Source of the DNA: Alphaproteobacteria bacterium | GTDB lineage: Bacteria > Pseudomonadota > Alphaproteobacteria > Rhodobacterales > Rhodobacteraceae | Length of the DNA stretch: 36,281 bases | Direction of reading: 5' to 3' | Assembly (NCBI GenBank): GCA_030433335.1 | Contig: JAUILL010000033.1 | Coordinates: 1 to 36,281 of the forward strand | Shown here: piece after piece, positions 1 through 8,239 of the stretch | Layout: every line of letters starts with the position of its first letter | Numbering within the stretch: position 1 is the first letter of the stretch | Translations under genes and position numbers: made by a program | Notes under the pieces: generated by a model | Databases searched by the model: none | Seen by the model: only the letters and a program-made list of their open reading frames with translations | What the model was told of the DNA's origin: nothing

Positions 1-58
1 GGAAAAAAGGTTCAAGCTTGGCCATCTGCGTATCGCTTAACCAGTATAGATCACTCAT
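1..58 (-). CDS. IS5-family transposase, N-terminal fragment
   Basis: The minus strand from 58 reads MSDLYWLSDTQMAKLEPFF before running off the window edge. This matches the very conserved start of IS5-group (IS427-like) transposases common in Rhodobacterales and Rhizobiales. Only 19 codons are visible, so neither the catalytic DDE residues nor the intactness of the gene can be judged. The frame is open over the visible part. The family call comes from recognising the N-terminal sequence. Confidence 0.8.
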   Translation of the reverse strand, partial: MSDLYWLSDTQMAKLEPFF

Positions 59-122
59 GTCACCGCTCCGTTTTCCGAGCCGTGAATCACGCAGCACAAC
101 GGAAATCAATGCGTCCTGACCC
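1..122 (-). mobile_element. End of an IS5-family insertion sequence (rest lies left of the window)
   Basis: The window opens inside an insertion sequence whose transposase reads leftward off the edge. The 64 bases upstream of the transposase start (59-122) would be its terminal non-coding segment. The likely outer tip is the GGGTCAGGACGCATTG read on the minus strand, ending near 122. The next bases on the plus strand are TAG within CCTAG, which fits the CTAG/TNA-like targets of this family. The transposase start is clear. The exact tip is inferred, because the opposite end and the target duplication are outside the window. Confidence 0.55.
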
Positions 123-432
123 TAGTAGAATCCACCCTGCCCAATTTACCATTATCCATACTTACGTATTAAAGTTATGCCCTTTTGGGTGTAACAGAAA
201 ATCCATATTGGTTAATATAAGCAACCATTCATCACATCTATACTACACCTAAGGTTCGTTCACGTCCTAAAGCATCGCAGCAGGCAAGAGCACACCGAGC
301 CCCCAAAGATCACGTCAAAAAGATATTATTTATCTTAGGGATGGCGCTGAAACTTTGTCCCGACGCAGGGAGTAATGGGCTCAGATGCTTTCGAGCAAAA
401 GTGAAATGCAAGACCAAGATCGGACCACGAAA
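123..432. other. AT-rich intergenic region upstream of the curlin gene
   Basis: These 310 bases separate the insertion sequence from the curlin gene and are richer in A and T than the flanking genes. They presumably hold the curlin promoter, but no convincing -35/-10 pair could be fixed. A dyad AAGATA-TTATT-TATCTT lies at 320-336, about 100 bases before the chosen start, and could be a regulator site or a hairpin. An in-frame ATG at 385 with a GGGAG about 14 bases upstream would add 16 residues to the curlin protein. No other gene is seen. Confidence 0.5.
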
Positions 433-2235
433 ATGAAAGTTAAAACACTTCTTATCAATTCCGTTTCGTTTGCTGTAATTTCATCAGCAGTCGCTGCACA
501 GGAAGTTGATAACGTTGCGCTGATCGATCAGGACGGCAACGACAACAAAGCTACAATCCTGCAAGAAGGTAGCTTGAACGCGGTAGGCTTCAGAGACGCT
601 GACAATAGCGAGAACGATATTTACGCAATCCAGAGCGGCGATCTGAACACTCTGACGGTCACCCAGAACGGCAACAGCAACGTTGTGGGCGCGGTTGGCA
701 CCGGCTTTGTGCAGACCGGCGACCGCAGCACCACCACTATTACGCAGAACCAGAACAACAACGTTGTGCAGGCTATCTCGCAGACCGGCACCTCTGGCGC
801 AGCCGCAAGCCAGAACGAGCTGACCATCACTCAGGGCTCGACAAGCAACCTGACACCCAATGAATCCGCGAACATTGTCTCCTCGATTCAGCAAGCCAAC
901 ACACTCAGCGGCGCTGCGAACTCGATCACCATCACCCAGACCCGCAGCGATGGTGGCTCCGTCTCCGGTATCGCCTCCGCAAACCGGATTGGCCGCGAAG
1001 GTGAAGTCATCACCCAAGAAGGCTCTAACAACAGCCTCGAGCTGACCCAGACCGGCCTCGCGAACCTTATTGCAGACGTGACCCAGAGCGGTGGCACCGG
1101 AAACACCGCAACCATCATTCAGGACAACTCTGGCAGCACCGGCACCGTGATCGGCAACGAAGCAGGCTTGGTCCAGAACGGCAGTACCAACACCCTGACC
1201 ATTACCATGGCTGGCGATGGCAACGGCACCGGTGGCCTGACCGCACGTTTCGCATCGGGTGTCGGCGCCGCAGATAGCGCGATCCAGCAGATCGGCTCCA
1301 CGAACACCGCTGAGTGGAACGCGACGGGCGACAACAACCAGTTCGGTATCGTCCAGAATGGTTCGCGCAACACCTCTGGCGTTTCGAGCCTGAACGGCAA
1401 CAACAACCAGACCGCATTCGTCCAGAATGGCGATGACAACGACATCTCCATCGTTGATATCAACAACGACAACATCGACCTTGGTGTAAGCCAGAGCGGC
1501 AACAACAACGACATTCTGGTCGGCACCCTGAGCGGCCTGCAAAACGCGCTGCAGCTGATCCAGATCGGTGATGCGAACACCATGGATTTCGATGTTGCGG
1601 GTGCGATGAACTCACTGCGCGCGCAGCAGGGCACCGCAGGTGTGGTCCAGACCGGCAACGAAATGATTGTAGATATCGCTGGCAGCAGCAACAGCACCGA
1701 CTATGACGGCGACATCACCAATGACGACAATGGGCTCTTTCAGGCAGGCTTTGACAACACTCTGACCTTGCTCGTGACTGGTGACAGCAACCTGTTCAAG
1801 ACCTCGCAGGCCGGAAATGGCAACGCGGCTGACATCACCCTGACAGGTGCCTCGAACACCTTGGCCCTGTCCCAGATGGCCGCCGAAGGCGCAGTTCTGG
1901 CGAGCAACCTGTACGAGATCACAATCGCAGGTTCCAACAACGACGTGATCGGCATCCAGACCGGCAGCGCGAACGAACTGGTCGCGAAGATTAATGGGTC
2001 GAACAACATCTTCAACACCACCCAGATCGGTTCGACCAACCTGATGGATCTTGATGTCAAAGACAGCAACGGCACCTACAACCTGACCCAAAACGGTACC
2101 GGCAACGTCCTGACTGGCAGACTGCAGGGCACCGGCAACACCACGCACAACATGACAGTCGAACAGATTGGCGACTACAACGTCGCGCAGGTGAACCAGA
2201 AGGGTGCCAAGAACAAAGCCCACATCAAGCAGTAA
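433..2235 (+). CDS. Large curlin-repeat protein (curli-type amyloid subunit or adhesin)
   Basis: This is a 600-residue protein built almost wholly of curlin repeats, in which Asn, Gln and Gly recur as Q-x-G-x-x-N (for example QDGNDN, QSGDLN, QNGSTN, QIGDYN). About 19 exact copies were counted by eye, with many degenerate ones, spaced roughly 20-30 residues apart. Each repeat normally forms one strand-turn-strand rung of an amyloid beta-solenoid. The N-terminus MKVKTLLINSVSFAVISSAVAAQ is a typical Sec signal peptide, so the start at 433 is preferred to the ATG at 385, although its Shine-Dalgarno is weak. Enterobacterial CsgA is only about 150 residues, so this is roughly four times larger. No csgE, csgF or csgG-like secretion gene is visible. 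Export to the surface and a role in biofilm or adhesion are inferred from the family. Confidence 0.88.
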   Translation: MKVKTLLINSVSFAVISSAVAAQEVDNVALIDQDGNDNKATILQEGSLNAVGFRDADNSENDIYAIQSGDLNTLTVTQNGNSNVVGAVGTGFVQTGDRSTTTITQNQNNNVVQAISQTGTSGAAASQNELTITQGSTSNLTPNESANIVSSIQQANTLSGAANSITITQTRSDGGSVSGIASANRIGREGEVITQEGSNNSLELTQTGLANLIADVTQSGGTGNTATIIQDNSGSTGTVIGNEAGLVQNGSTNTLTITMAGDGNGTGGLTARFASGVGAADSAIQQIGSTNTAEWNATGDNNQFGIVQNGSRNTSGVSSLNGNNNQTAFVQNGDDNDISIVDINNDNIDLGVSQSGNNNDILVGTLSGLQNALQLIQIGDANTMDFDVAGAMNSLRAQQGTAGVVQTGNEMIVDIAGSSNSTDYDGDITNDDNGLFQAGFDNTLTLLVTGDSNLFKTSQAGNGNAADITLTGASNTLALSQMAAEGAVLASNLYEITIAGSNNDVIGIQTGSANELVAKINGSNNIFNTTQIGSTNLMDLDVKDSNGTYNLTQNGTGNVLTGRLQGTGNTTHNMTVEQIGDYNVAQVNQKGAKNKAHIKQ

Positions 2236-2261
2236 GGCTCCTCCGCCCCTTGCTTGACTGG

Positions 2262-2295
2262 AAACGCCGCCCTGGTCCGAGGGCGGCGTTTCTAT
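2262..2295. terminator. Rho-independent terminator, probably bidirectional
   Basis: The arms AAACGCCGCCCT (2262-2273) and AGGGCGGCGTTT (2280-2291) form a perfect 12-bp stem around a 6-base loop. It lies 26 bases after the curlin stop and reaches the stop codon of the convergent LysR gene at 2292. The arms carry AAA/TTT ends, so it can act on both transcripts, though the T tract is short. Confidence 0.85.
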
Positions 2296-3185
2296 GTTTG
2301 GAGGTAGGTAAATGGCACCTTCGACGTCCGCACCGCGTCCACGATGAAGTCCGCGACCTTGCGAATGCGCGTCAGATCCCGGAATTCCTCGGGATAGAGC
2401 AGCCAATAGCGGCGATTGAATTGCACCTCTTCGGGCAGGATCGGCTCCAGTTCCGTCTGATGCGCCATAAAGCAGGGCAGCACCCCTAGCCCCGCCCCTG
2501 CCCTGACTGCGTCCAGCTGTGCTTTGACGGTCGCAGCTTTGTAGACCGTCTGAAGCTGCGGATGGATGAGCCGGTTGAAGTCCAGCTCACCCGTGTAGAG
2601 CAGGTCATCGATATACCCGACAAAGGGGTAGTCGGTCAGCGCCTCGACCGAGCGCGGTGGATCCGTCAGCAACGCAGGTGCCCCGTAAAGGCGCAGGTCA
2701 TAGTCCACCAGTTTCCGCATGATCAGACGGCCTGTTTGTGGACGGTCGAGGCTGATCGCGATGTCAACGTCCCGCTTCCACAGCTTGTGGGTTCGTGGCA
2801 CTGGCACCAATTCGACGAGCAAGCCGGGGTTTTTCTGCAAAATCTTCGGCAGGATGTGAGAGAGCACCGCGTTCCCGAACCCATCCGGCGCACCGACGCG
2901 CACGACACCTGACAGCTCCTCTGCACTGCCGCCAAGGCGATCGCCCAAGGCAAGCGCGTTGCGTTCCATCTCTCGGGCATGGGACAGAATGCGCTCTCCG
3001 GTTTCGGTCAAGAGCATGCCTTCGTCGCTACGCTCGAAGACAGGGGTGCCGATGGCGCGCTCCAGACGCTCGATATGGCGGGCGACGGTGGTGTGACTGA
3101 CACCTAGCCGCCGCGCGGCCAAAGCCATACGCCCTGCCCGTTCGGTCTCTAGAAAATAGCGGATGTCTTCCCAGTCAAACTGCAT
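2292..3185 (-). CDS. LysR-family transcriptional regulator
   Basis: This 297-residue protein has the standard LysR length and layout. A winged helix-turn-helix at about residues 3-62 (RYFLETERAGRMALAARRLG, then VSHTTVARHIERLE) is followed by a linker helix and a periplasmic-binding-protein-like effector domain from about 90 to the end, with the usual GVVRVGAPDGFG entry. The reading frame stays open far upstream of 3185, but homology begins at MQFDWEDI, so the ATG at 3185 is chosen. The gene is divergent from the GMC oxidoreductase with 111 bases between the starts. That is the classic LysR arrangement and suggests control of the oxidoreductase and autoregulation. The inducer cannot be read from the sequence. 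Confidence 0.92.
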   Translation of the reverse strand: MQFDWEDIRYFLETERAGRMALAARRLGVSHTTVARHIERLERAIGTPVFERSDEGMLLTETGERILSHAREMERNALALGDRLGGSAEELSGVVRVGAPDGFGNAVLSHILPKILQKNPGLLVELVPVPRTHKLWKRDVDIAISLDRPQTGRLIMRKLVDYDLRLYGAPALLTDPPRSVEALTDYPFVGYIDDLLYTGELDFNRLIHPQLQTVYKAATVKAQLDAVRAGAGLGVLPCFMAHQTELEPILPEEVQFNRRYWLLYPEEFRDLTRIRKVADFIVDAVRTSKVPFTYLQT

Positions 3186-3296
3186 AAGCGCCTCTGCACG
3201 GTTTTCAACATGTATTGTGCGAAACCGTTCATTCCCCGTCCAGCCCGAAAGAGCGATAGTTGCATCAGGGACGGATGGTTTCGGGGAGGACGCGCC

Positions 3297-4916
3297 ATGT
3301 TGGAATTGGGAACCTATGATTATGTGATCGTCGGAGCAGGCTCGGCTGGCTGCGTTCTGGCCAACAGGCTCAGCGAAGATCCAACGAAGTCGGTGCTGCT
3401 GCTCGAGGCGGGCGGCCACGACAAATACCACTGGATCCACATTCCTGTCGGGTACCTCTATTGCATCGGGAACCCGCGCACGGACTGGGGCTACAAGACC
3501 GCCGCGTGCAAAGGCTTGAACAACCGCGAACTCCTCTATCCGCGCGGCAAGGTGCTGGGAGGCTGCTCGTCGATCAACGGGATGCTTTACTTGCGCGGTC
3601 AGGCGGCGGACTATGATGGTTGGCGCCAGATGGGTCTGACCGGCTGGGCTTGGGACGATGTCCTGCCCTATTTCATCAAGTCCGAAGACTACTATGGCGG
3701 CGCGAACGAACATCACGGCGCGGGCGGCGAATGGCGCGTCGAAGAGCAGCGCTTGAAGTGGGATGTCCTGGAATCGTGGAAGCACGCCGCCGTCGAGGCA
3801 GGAATCCCAGAGACCCCCGATTTCAACACTGGCGACAACTTCGGTGTCGGCTACTTCAAGGTGAACCAAAAGGCCGGCTGGCGCTGGAACACGTCGAAGG
3901 GCTTCCTGAAGCCCGCAGCGAACCGACCCAATCTGCGGGTCGTCACCCATGCGCAGGCCGAAACACTAACCTTTGACGGGATGCGTGCCAGTGGCGTGAA
4001 GCTGCGGGTACAGGGCGCCCCTGCCCGCGCCACCGCACGAGGCGAAGTCATCCTGAGCGCTGGCGCTATTAACTCGCCCCAACTGCTGCAACTGTCAGGG
4101 ATCGGGCCCGGTGCGCTGCTGCAAGAGCATGGGATCGATGTGCGGCTCGACGCCCCAGATGTGGGTGGCAACCTACAAGACCACCTGCAAATCCGCTGCG
4201 CCTACAAGGTACAGGGCGCGAAGACCCTGAACACCATGGCCAACAGCCTGTGGGGCAAAGGGATGATCGGCCTCGAATACCTGCTGAAACGATCCGGCCC
4301 AATGTCGATGGCCCCGAGCCAGCTGGCAGCCTTTGCCTATTCCAGCCCCGATGTGGCGACGCCCGATCTTGAGTACCATGTGCAACCCGTCACGCTCGAA
4401 GCATTCGGCCAAGCGCCCCACGATTTCGACGCAATCACCGCAAGCGTTTGCCACCTGCGCCCCGAGAGCCGCGGCCACGTGCACATCACCAGCCCCGACG
4501 CCATGACCCCGCCGGAAATCCAACCGAACTACCTGTCCACCGAGGGCGACCGCATCGTCGCCGCCAATGCCATCAAGCTGACCCGCCAGATCATGAGCCA
4601 GCCCGCCATGGCGCAATATGCCCCCGAAGAATTCAAACCCGGCCCACAATACCAAACCGACGCCGAACTGGCCGAAGGTGCGGGTAACATCGCCTCGACG
4701 ATCTTCCACCCCGTTGGCACCGCCCGCATGGGAACCGATCCGCTTGCAGTGGTCGACGAGCGTTGCCGCGTGCGTGGTATCGAAGGCTTGCGCGTCGTGG
4801 ATGCATCGGTCATGCCCGCAATCACATCAGGCAATACCAACTCTCCGACCATCATGATCGCAGAGAAAGCCAGCGACATGATCAAGGCAGACGCGAAACA
4901 ACGCGCCTTCGCCTGA
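3297..4916 (+). CDS. GMC-family FAD-dependent oxidoreductase (choline or alcohol dehydrogenase type)
   Basis: This 539-residue flavoprotein belongs to the glucose-methanol-choline family. The FAD-binding GAGSAG motif sits at residues 13-18 after the first beta strand (YDYVIVGAG). The first GMC signature is the GKVLGGCSSINGMLYLRG region and the second is GAINSPQLLQLSGIGP. The active-site pair is His471 (FHPVGTARMG) and Asn513 (SGNTN). The start at 3297 is fixed by GGGGAGGA at 3283-3290; an in-frame ATG upstream at 3210 lacks this. No signal peptide is seen, so it should be cytoplasmic. It probably oxidises an alcohol to an aldehyde. BetA-like choline dehydrogenase is possible, but no betaine genes adjoin it, so the substrate is left open. 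Its likely regulator is the divergent LysR protein. Confidence 0.9.
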   Translation: MLELGTYDYVIVGAGSAGCVLANRLSEDPTKSVLLLEAGGHDKYHWIHIPVGYLYCIGNPRTDWGYKTAACKGLNNRELLYPRGKVLGGCSSINGMLYLRGQAADYDGWRQMGLTGWAWDDVLPYFIKSEDYYGGANEHHGAGGEWRVEEQRLKWDVLESWKHAAVEAGIPETPDFNTGDNFGVGYFKVNQKAGWRWNTSKGFLKPAANRPNLRVVTHAQAETLTFDGMRASGVKLRVQGAPARATARGEVILSAGAINSPQLLQLSGIGPGALLQEHGIDVRLDAPDVGGNLQDHLQIRCAYKVQGAKTLNTMANSLWGKGMIGLEYLLKRSGPMSMAPSQLAAFAYSSPDVATPDLEYHVQPVTLEAFGQAPHDFDAITASVCHLRPESRGHVHITSPDAMTPPEIQPNYLSTEGDRIVAANAIKLTRQIMSQPAMAQYAPEEFKPGPQYQTDAELAEGAGNIASTIFHPVGTARMGTDPLAVVDERCRVRGIEGLRVVDASVMPAITSGNTNSPTIMIAEKASDMIKADAKQRAFA

Positions 4917-4921
4917 CCCTT

Positions 4922-4958
4922 GGATATAAAAATATCCTTTGGGTTATAAAAATATCCC
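4922..4958. repeat. Two tandem AT-rich dyads with TATAAAAATATCC cores
   Basis: The first unit, GGATAT-AAAA-ATATCC (4922-4937), is a perfect inverted repeat. The second, GGGTTATAAAAATATCCC (4941-4958), is the same core with one mismatched pair. They share the block TATAAAAATATCC and lie 19 bases apart, within the 112 bases between the GMC gene stop and the sigma-factor start. They could be weak terminators, or tandem operator sites for the downstream sigma operon. The low-GC composition stands out locally. Confidence 0.6.
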
Positions 4959-5028
4959 TTAGGCCCTAAAACGCCATCCCTTTGGTCCGTTCCCCTACTC
5001 AGAGTGTGTGTGAACGGAGTGTTTCAAA

Positions 5029-5592
5029 GTGGAAAATCAAGTTCTGGAGTGTGCGACCACAGAAGTCCTAAAAAGGATCGCAGGTCGCGATAAAAACGGG
5101 TTGCGCGCGTTGCACAACATGCATGGCAACAAGCTTTACACAGAGCTTGTGCGCCTGCTGGACGACCGCGGCCAAGCAAAATTGGCCTATCTCGAGCTGA
5201 TGCCCCGCATCTGGCGCGAGGCAGCCACCTTTGATCCGAATAAAGAGGATGCGCTGGACTGGCTCATCCGCCGGACACGGTTTCTGGCGATCACGCGCCT
5301 GAAAGAGGAATCCGGCGACCAGCCCTTCTTTGGTCGCAACATCGCCTGGGAGCCGGATCGCGACCTGAGCCAACAGGAACAAGAGTTGCGGCACCATCAA
5401 GTTGGGCGGATCAACCTCGCCATTCGGTCACTTCCAGTTGAATCCGCCGAGATGCTTGTGGCCAAATTGGTCTATAATCTCACCTTAGATGACCTAGCGT
5501 CACTCTATAATCAGCCAGCTCAAGCCGTTGGTAGAATGGTAAGGAACGCAGGATTTGCGCTCCGCACCCAACTACTCGGAGTACCCTGTTAA
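5029..5592 (+). CDS. Sigma-70-family (ECF-like) RNA polymerase sigma factor
   Basis: This 187-residue protein has the two-domain layout of an extracytoplasmic-function sigma factor. A region-2-like segment (about residues 35-95: LYTELVRLLDDRGQAK, then PRIWREAATFDP, DWLIRRTRFLAITRLKE) is joined to a region-4-like helix-turn-helix (about 133-182: IRSLPVESAEMLVAKLVY, then LTLDDLASLYNQPAQAVGRM). Both are divergent from the consensus; for instance the usual AEDLVQE segment reads AKLAYLE. The start is a GTG at 5029 with GGAG about ten bases upstream. The stop TAA directly abuts the ATG of the next gene, so the two are translationally coupled. By family it directs RNA polymerase to a small stress regulon. 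The inducing signal is unknown. Confidence 0.75.
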   Translation: MENQVLECATTEVLKRIAGRDKNGLRALHNMHGNKLYTELVRLLDDRGQAKLAYLELMPRIWREAATFDPNKEDALDWLIRRTRFLAITRLKEESGDQPFFGRNIAWEPDRDLSQQEQELRHHQVGRINLAIRSLPVESAEMLVAKLVYNLTLDDLASLYNQPAQAVGRMVRNAGFALRTQLLGVPC

Positions 5593-5814
5593 ATGACACT
5601 GGACGAGCGTGCTTTCGCCTTTGTACTGGGCAGCCTTGACGACTCTGCAACCGGCGACGTCGCCGACGAGATCGGCCGCAGCGACAAAATGAGAGAGCGC
5701 GTGAGCTACTGGCGCAGGCATCTGGCACCGCTGTTACCGCCGCCAGTCGAGGAAGTGTATGAAAACCCGGTCAGTTGGGAAGAAGTCGAAGCCGTGGTGT
5801 TCGGTCAGATCTGA
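5593..5814 (+). CDS. Small anti-sigma-like protein (sigma-binding domain only)
   Basis: This 73-residue acidic protein begins on the base after the sigma-factor stop. Its pattern (AFAFVLGSLDD, then a helix, RVSYWRRHLAPLLPPP, and a final VSWEEVEAVVF) resembles the cytoplasmic N-terminal domain of RskA-type anti-sigma factors, where a YALGLL helix, a xxWxxRLAPL helix and a VWxxIExRL helix precede a transmembrane segment. Here the protein stops at that point, with no membrane helix and no extracytoplasmic sensor. It would therefore be a soluble antagonist or co-factor of the sigma factor. The function is inferred from resemblance and position. Its stop is four bases from the stop of the convergent gene at 5819. 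Confidence 0.6.
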   Translation: MTLDERAFAFVLGSLDDSATGDVADEIGRSDKMRERVSYWRRHLAPLLPPPVEEVYENPVSWEEVEAVVFGQI

Positions 5815-5818
5815 CCCG

Positions 5819-6382
5819 TCACGGCGCGATCCACTGCCCTGCGAACCCGTCCACGCGCCGGAACACGGCGCGTTTGTGTTTTTCCGGGTCAATCAATAGC
5901 AACTCGATCTCTTCGACCGTGAGGCGCAACACCGCGAACCGGTCAAGCTGCGGATTATCCGTATGATCACTCGGGCTATGGATCGCATAGCCCGGATAGG
6001 GATGCCCCCCATATACTTTACGCGCGTGGGCAGGTACCTTTTCCCAAATCTCGGGTAGATCCTTGCGCGGGATTTCCTGCATCCGGCCACGCACCCGGAT
6101 CTGGAGCGCTTCGGCAGGGTCCCAGACGTGCAAACCAGCATGCCCATTCTCGCGCAACTCTGACACTTTTTCCGAAGCGACATCGGTGTGCACTTCGACA
6201 ACCGCTGCGTCGGGATCGGCACGGCGCAGGACAACGCTGCGCATCTCTGGCCAGCCACTTAGACCGAAGGTTCCGAGAGTCGGATGACGCGCCGCCGCTT
6301 CCGGTGATGTCGCCCCTGCAATCAAACGCGCCCAACCCAGAGACAGAAATTCAGAAAGCGAAGGCGCGGCCCCTTCAGACAT
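5819..6382 (-). CDS. Pyridoxamine 5'-phosphate oxidase-family flavin-binding protein
   Basis: This 187-residue protein has the FMN-binding split-barrel fold of the PNPOx-like family. Recognisable parts are the strand pair around [22 protein letters not shown], the segment [30 protein letters not shown], and a C-terminal [17 protein letters not shown]. Members bind FMN or F420 or act as small oxidases. True PdxH has a different C-terminus, so this is a general PNPOx-like protein, not the vitamin B6 enzyme. The ATG at 6382 has GAGG six bases upstream and is preferred to the ATG at 6388. The gene overlaps the end of rlmE by 8 bases, so it is the last gene of the ppx-rlmE operon. Confidence 0.8.
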   Translation of the reverse strand: MSEGAAPSLSEFLSLGWARLIAGATSPEAAARHPTLGTFGLSGWPEMRSVVLRRADPDAAVVEVHTDVASEKVSELRENGHAGLHVWDPAEALQIRVRGRMQEIPRKDLPEIWEKVPAHARKVYGGHPYPGYAIHSPSDHTDNPQLDRFAVLRLTVEEIELLLIDPEKHKRAVFRRVDGFAGQWIAP

Positions 6383-7124
6383 CGTCATCCTCGTCCATTT
6401 CGTCTTCGGCCGCCCCGCGGAAACCGGTGGCGACTACGAACTTTTCAGAGCTATCGGCGCGGCTCGATGGCGGTTTGACGTTCATCACCTTTTTGAAGCG
6501 CTGCTTGAGCAGTTGCTGCAGGCTGCCTTCGGCGCCGCCCGCCAGAACTTTGGCGACAAAGGTGCCCTCTGGCTCCAGCACGTCGAATGCGAAATAGGCA
6601 GCCGCCTCGCAGAGGGCGATGATGCGCAGGTGGTCGGTCTGCTTGTGACCGCTTGATGCGGCGGCCATGTCAGACATCACCACAGTGGCACTGCCCCCAA
6701 GCCATTCTTTGACCAGCAGATCGGCGTCATCGGCCAAGAAATCCAATTGGTGCACTTCGGCACCCGCGATGGCCTCAACCTCTTGCAGATCGACCCCAAG
6801 CACGGTGCCGATCGCCTTACCCTTTTTCTCGCCCAAAGCGTTCACGCGCTTGACTGCAACCTGACACCAGCCCCCCGGCGCACAGCCCAAATCGACGACC
6901 CGTGCACCCGGCACGAGGAAGCGGAACTTGTCGTCCAGTTCAAGGATTTTAAAGGCAGCGCGACCGCGATAGCCCTCTTCCTTGGCGCGTTTGACATAAG
7001 GATCGTTCAATTGACGCTGCAACCAGCGCTGCTGGCTGGTGGTGCGCCCACGGGCGGTTTTGACTTTGACGGTCAGATCACGCTGGCCGCGACCCGAAGT
7101 ATTTTTGGTTGGTTTCTTCGCCAT
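6375..7124 (-). CDS. rlmE: 23S rRNA (uridine-2'-O)-methyltransferase RlmE (FtsJ/RrmJ)
   Basis: This 249-residue AdoMet-dependent enzyme methylates the ribose of a uridine in the peptidyl-transferase A-loop of 23S rRNA (U2552 in E. coli) during late 50S assembly. The AdoMet motif [11 protein letters not shown] is at about residues 76-86. The FtsJ catalytic tetrad is visible as Lys59 (AAFKILE), Asp152 (SDMAA), Lys192 (VAKVLAGG) and Glu227 ([11 protein letters not shown]). A basic N-terminal tail of about 40 residues precedes the domain. The start ATG shares one base with the upstream stop (TAATG), and AAGGA sits about eight bases before it. The ppx-rlmE order is common in alphaproteobacteria. 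Confidence 0.95.
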   Translation of the reverse strand: MAKKPTKNTSGRGQRDLTVKVKTARGRTTSQQRWLQRQLNDPYVKRAKEEGYRGRAAFKILELDDKFRFLVPGARVVDLGCAPGGWCQVAVKRVNALGEKKGKAIGTVLGVDLQEVEAIAGAEVHQLDFLADDADLLVKEWLGGSATVVMSDMAAASSGHKQTDHLRIIALCEAAAYFAFDVLEPEGTFVAKVLAGGAEGSLQQLLKQRFKKVMNVKPPSSRADSSEKFVVATGFRGAAEDEMDEDDDV

Positions 7125-8239
7125 TATTCACTGTCCTTCAGAACGCCGTCGGCGCTCATCTGTGCGTACAAAAGCCCCTCGCGCAGGCCCCGATCCGCCA
7201 CCGAAAGGCGGTCCGTGGGCCAACAGCGCAAGAGCGCTTGCAGGATCGCAGAGCCCGACATAATCAGGGTCTGACGATCGTTTCCAATGCGGGGATCGCG
7301 GCGGCGGCCTTCGGGGCCGAGCTTCAGGTAGCCGTCGATCACTTTGTTAATCTGGTCCGAGTTCATGCGCAGGCCGTCGACCTTGGTCCGGTCGTACCGT
7401 TTGAGCCCCAAGTGAGAGGCCGCAACCGTTGTGACCGTGCCGCTGGTGCCGACGATCTGGAACCCTTGGCGCTGTTGTTCGCGGGCATAGGGTGCGAACT
7501 CGGCGAGGTTCTCTTCAAAGAACCAGCTCATCAGCGCAAAACGGGCCGCGTCGTCTTCGACATCCGAGAATTGCTCGCGCAGGGTCGCGACGCCATACGG
7601 CACACTGATCCAGTCCACCACTTTCGCTGGCGGATAGTTCAGACGCGGGCCGCGCGCTTTGAACCCTTGGTGCAGACGCATGATCGACTTGGCGCGCTCA
7701 CGTCGCGGCACTTGGGCCAGATCGATCCACACCAGTTCCGTCGACCCACCACCAATATCCACGACCAGCAACTGCTGTGTCCGCGGGCTGACCAAAGGAG
7801 CGCAGGACACAACGGCCAAACGTGCTTCTTCCTCGGGCGGGATGATTTCCAGCGACAAGCCAGTTTCACGCCGCACCTGCTGCAAGAACTTGCGAGAGTT
7901 CGTTGCACGGCGACAAGCCTCTGTCGCCACGAGACGCATATGCGTCACGCGATGCCGCTGAAGCTTCTGCTGGCACACTTTCAGGGCCTGCACAGTCCGG
8001 TTCATGGCTGCGCGGCTCAAGTTGCCAGTACTCTCCAAGCCCTCGCCCAATTGGACGGACTTGGAAAAGCTATCGACCACCGTGAACTGAGCGCCATTCG
8101 GTCTGGCAATCAGCATACGGCAGCTGTTCGTGCCCAAATCCAAGGCGGCGTACAGCTCGCTTGGATCGGGCGATGCGCGATGAGCGCTCTCGACCGTTTT
8201 CGGGAGTGCGCCCGCGCAATCGGGACGCCTGGGCGTCAT
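7124..8239 (-). CDS. Ppx/GppA-family phosphatase (exopolyphosphatase or pppGpp hydrolase)
   Basis: This 371-residue protein belongs to the ASKHA-fold Ppx/GppA family, which splits terminal phosphate from polyphosphate or from pppGpp. Motifs are the first phosphate loop [13 protein letters not shown], the second phosphate loop [13 protein letters not shown], and the [11 protein letters not shown] segment. It is shorter than the roughly 500-residue E. coli enzymes, as is usual for alphaproteobacterial members without the C-terminal domain. The ATG at 8239 has GGAGG eight bases upstream; an in-frame ATG at 8254 has no such site. It heads a three-gene minus-strand operon with rlmE. Polyphosphate and pppGpp activity cannot be told apart from the sequence. 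Confidence 0.88.
   Translation of the reverse strand: MTPRRPDCAGALPKTVESAHRASPDPSELYAALDLGTNSCRMLIARPNGAQFTVVDSFSKSVQLGEGLESTGNLSRAAMNRTVQALKVCQQKLQRHRVTHMRLVATEACRRATNSRKFLQQVRRETGLSLEIIPPEEEARLAVVSCAPLVSPRTQQLLVVDIGGGSTELVWIDLAQVPRRERAKSIMRLHQGFKARGPRLNYPPAKVVDWISVPYGVATLREQFSDVEDDAARFALMSWFFEENLAEFAPYAREQQRQGFQIVGTSGTVTTVAASHLGLKRYDRTKVDGLRMNSDQINKVIDGYLKLGPEGRRRDPRIGNDRQTLIMSGSAILQALLRCWPTDRLSVADRGLREGLLYAQMSADGVLKDSE

Noticed and set aside
484..1542. Long open frame (352 codons) on the minus strand across the curlin gene
   Set aside because: It is the mirror of the Asn/Gln/Gly-rich repeats and gives a low-complexity Val/Ala/Asp protein. The plus-strand protein has a signal peptide and clear repeats.
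3210..3296. N-terminal extension of the GMC oxidoreductase from an upstream ATG
   Set aside because: The extension has no homology and overlaps the divergent promoter region, while GGGGAGGA marks the ATG at 3297.
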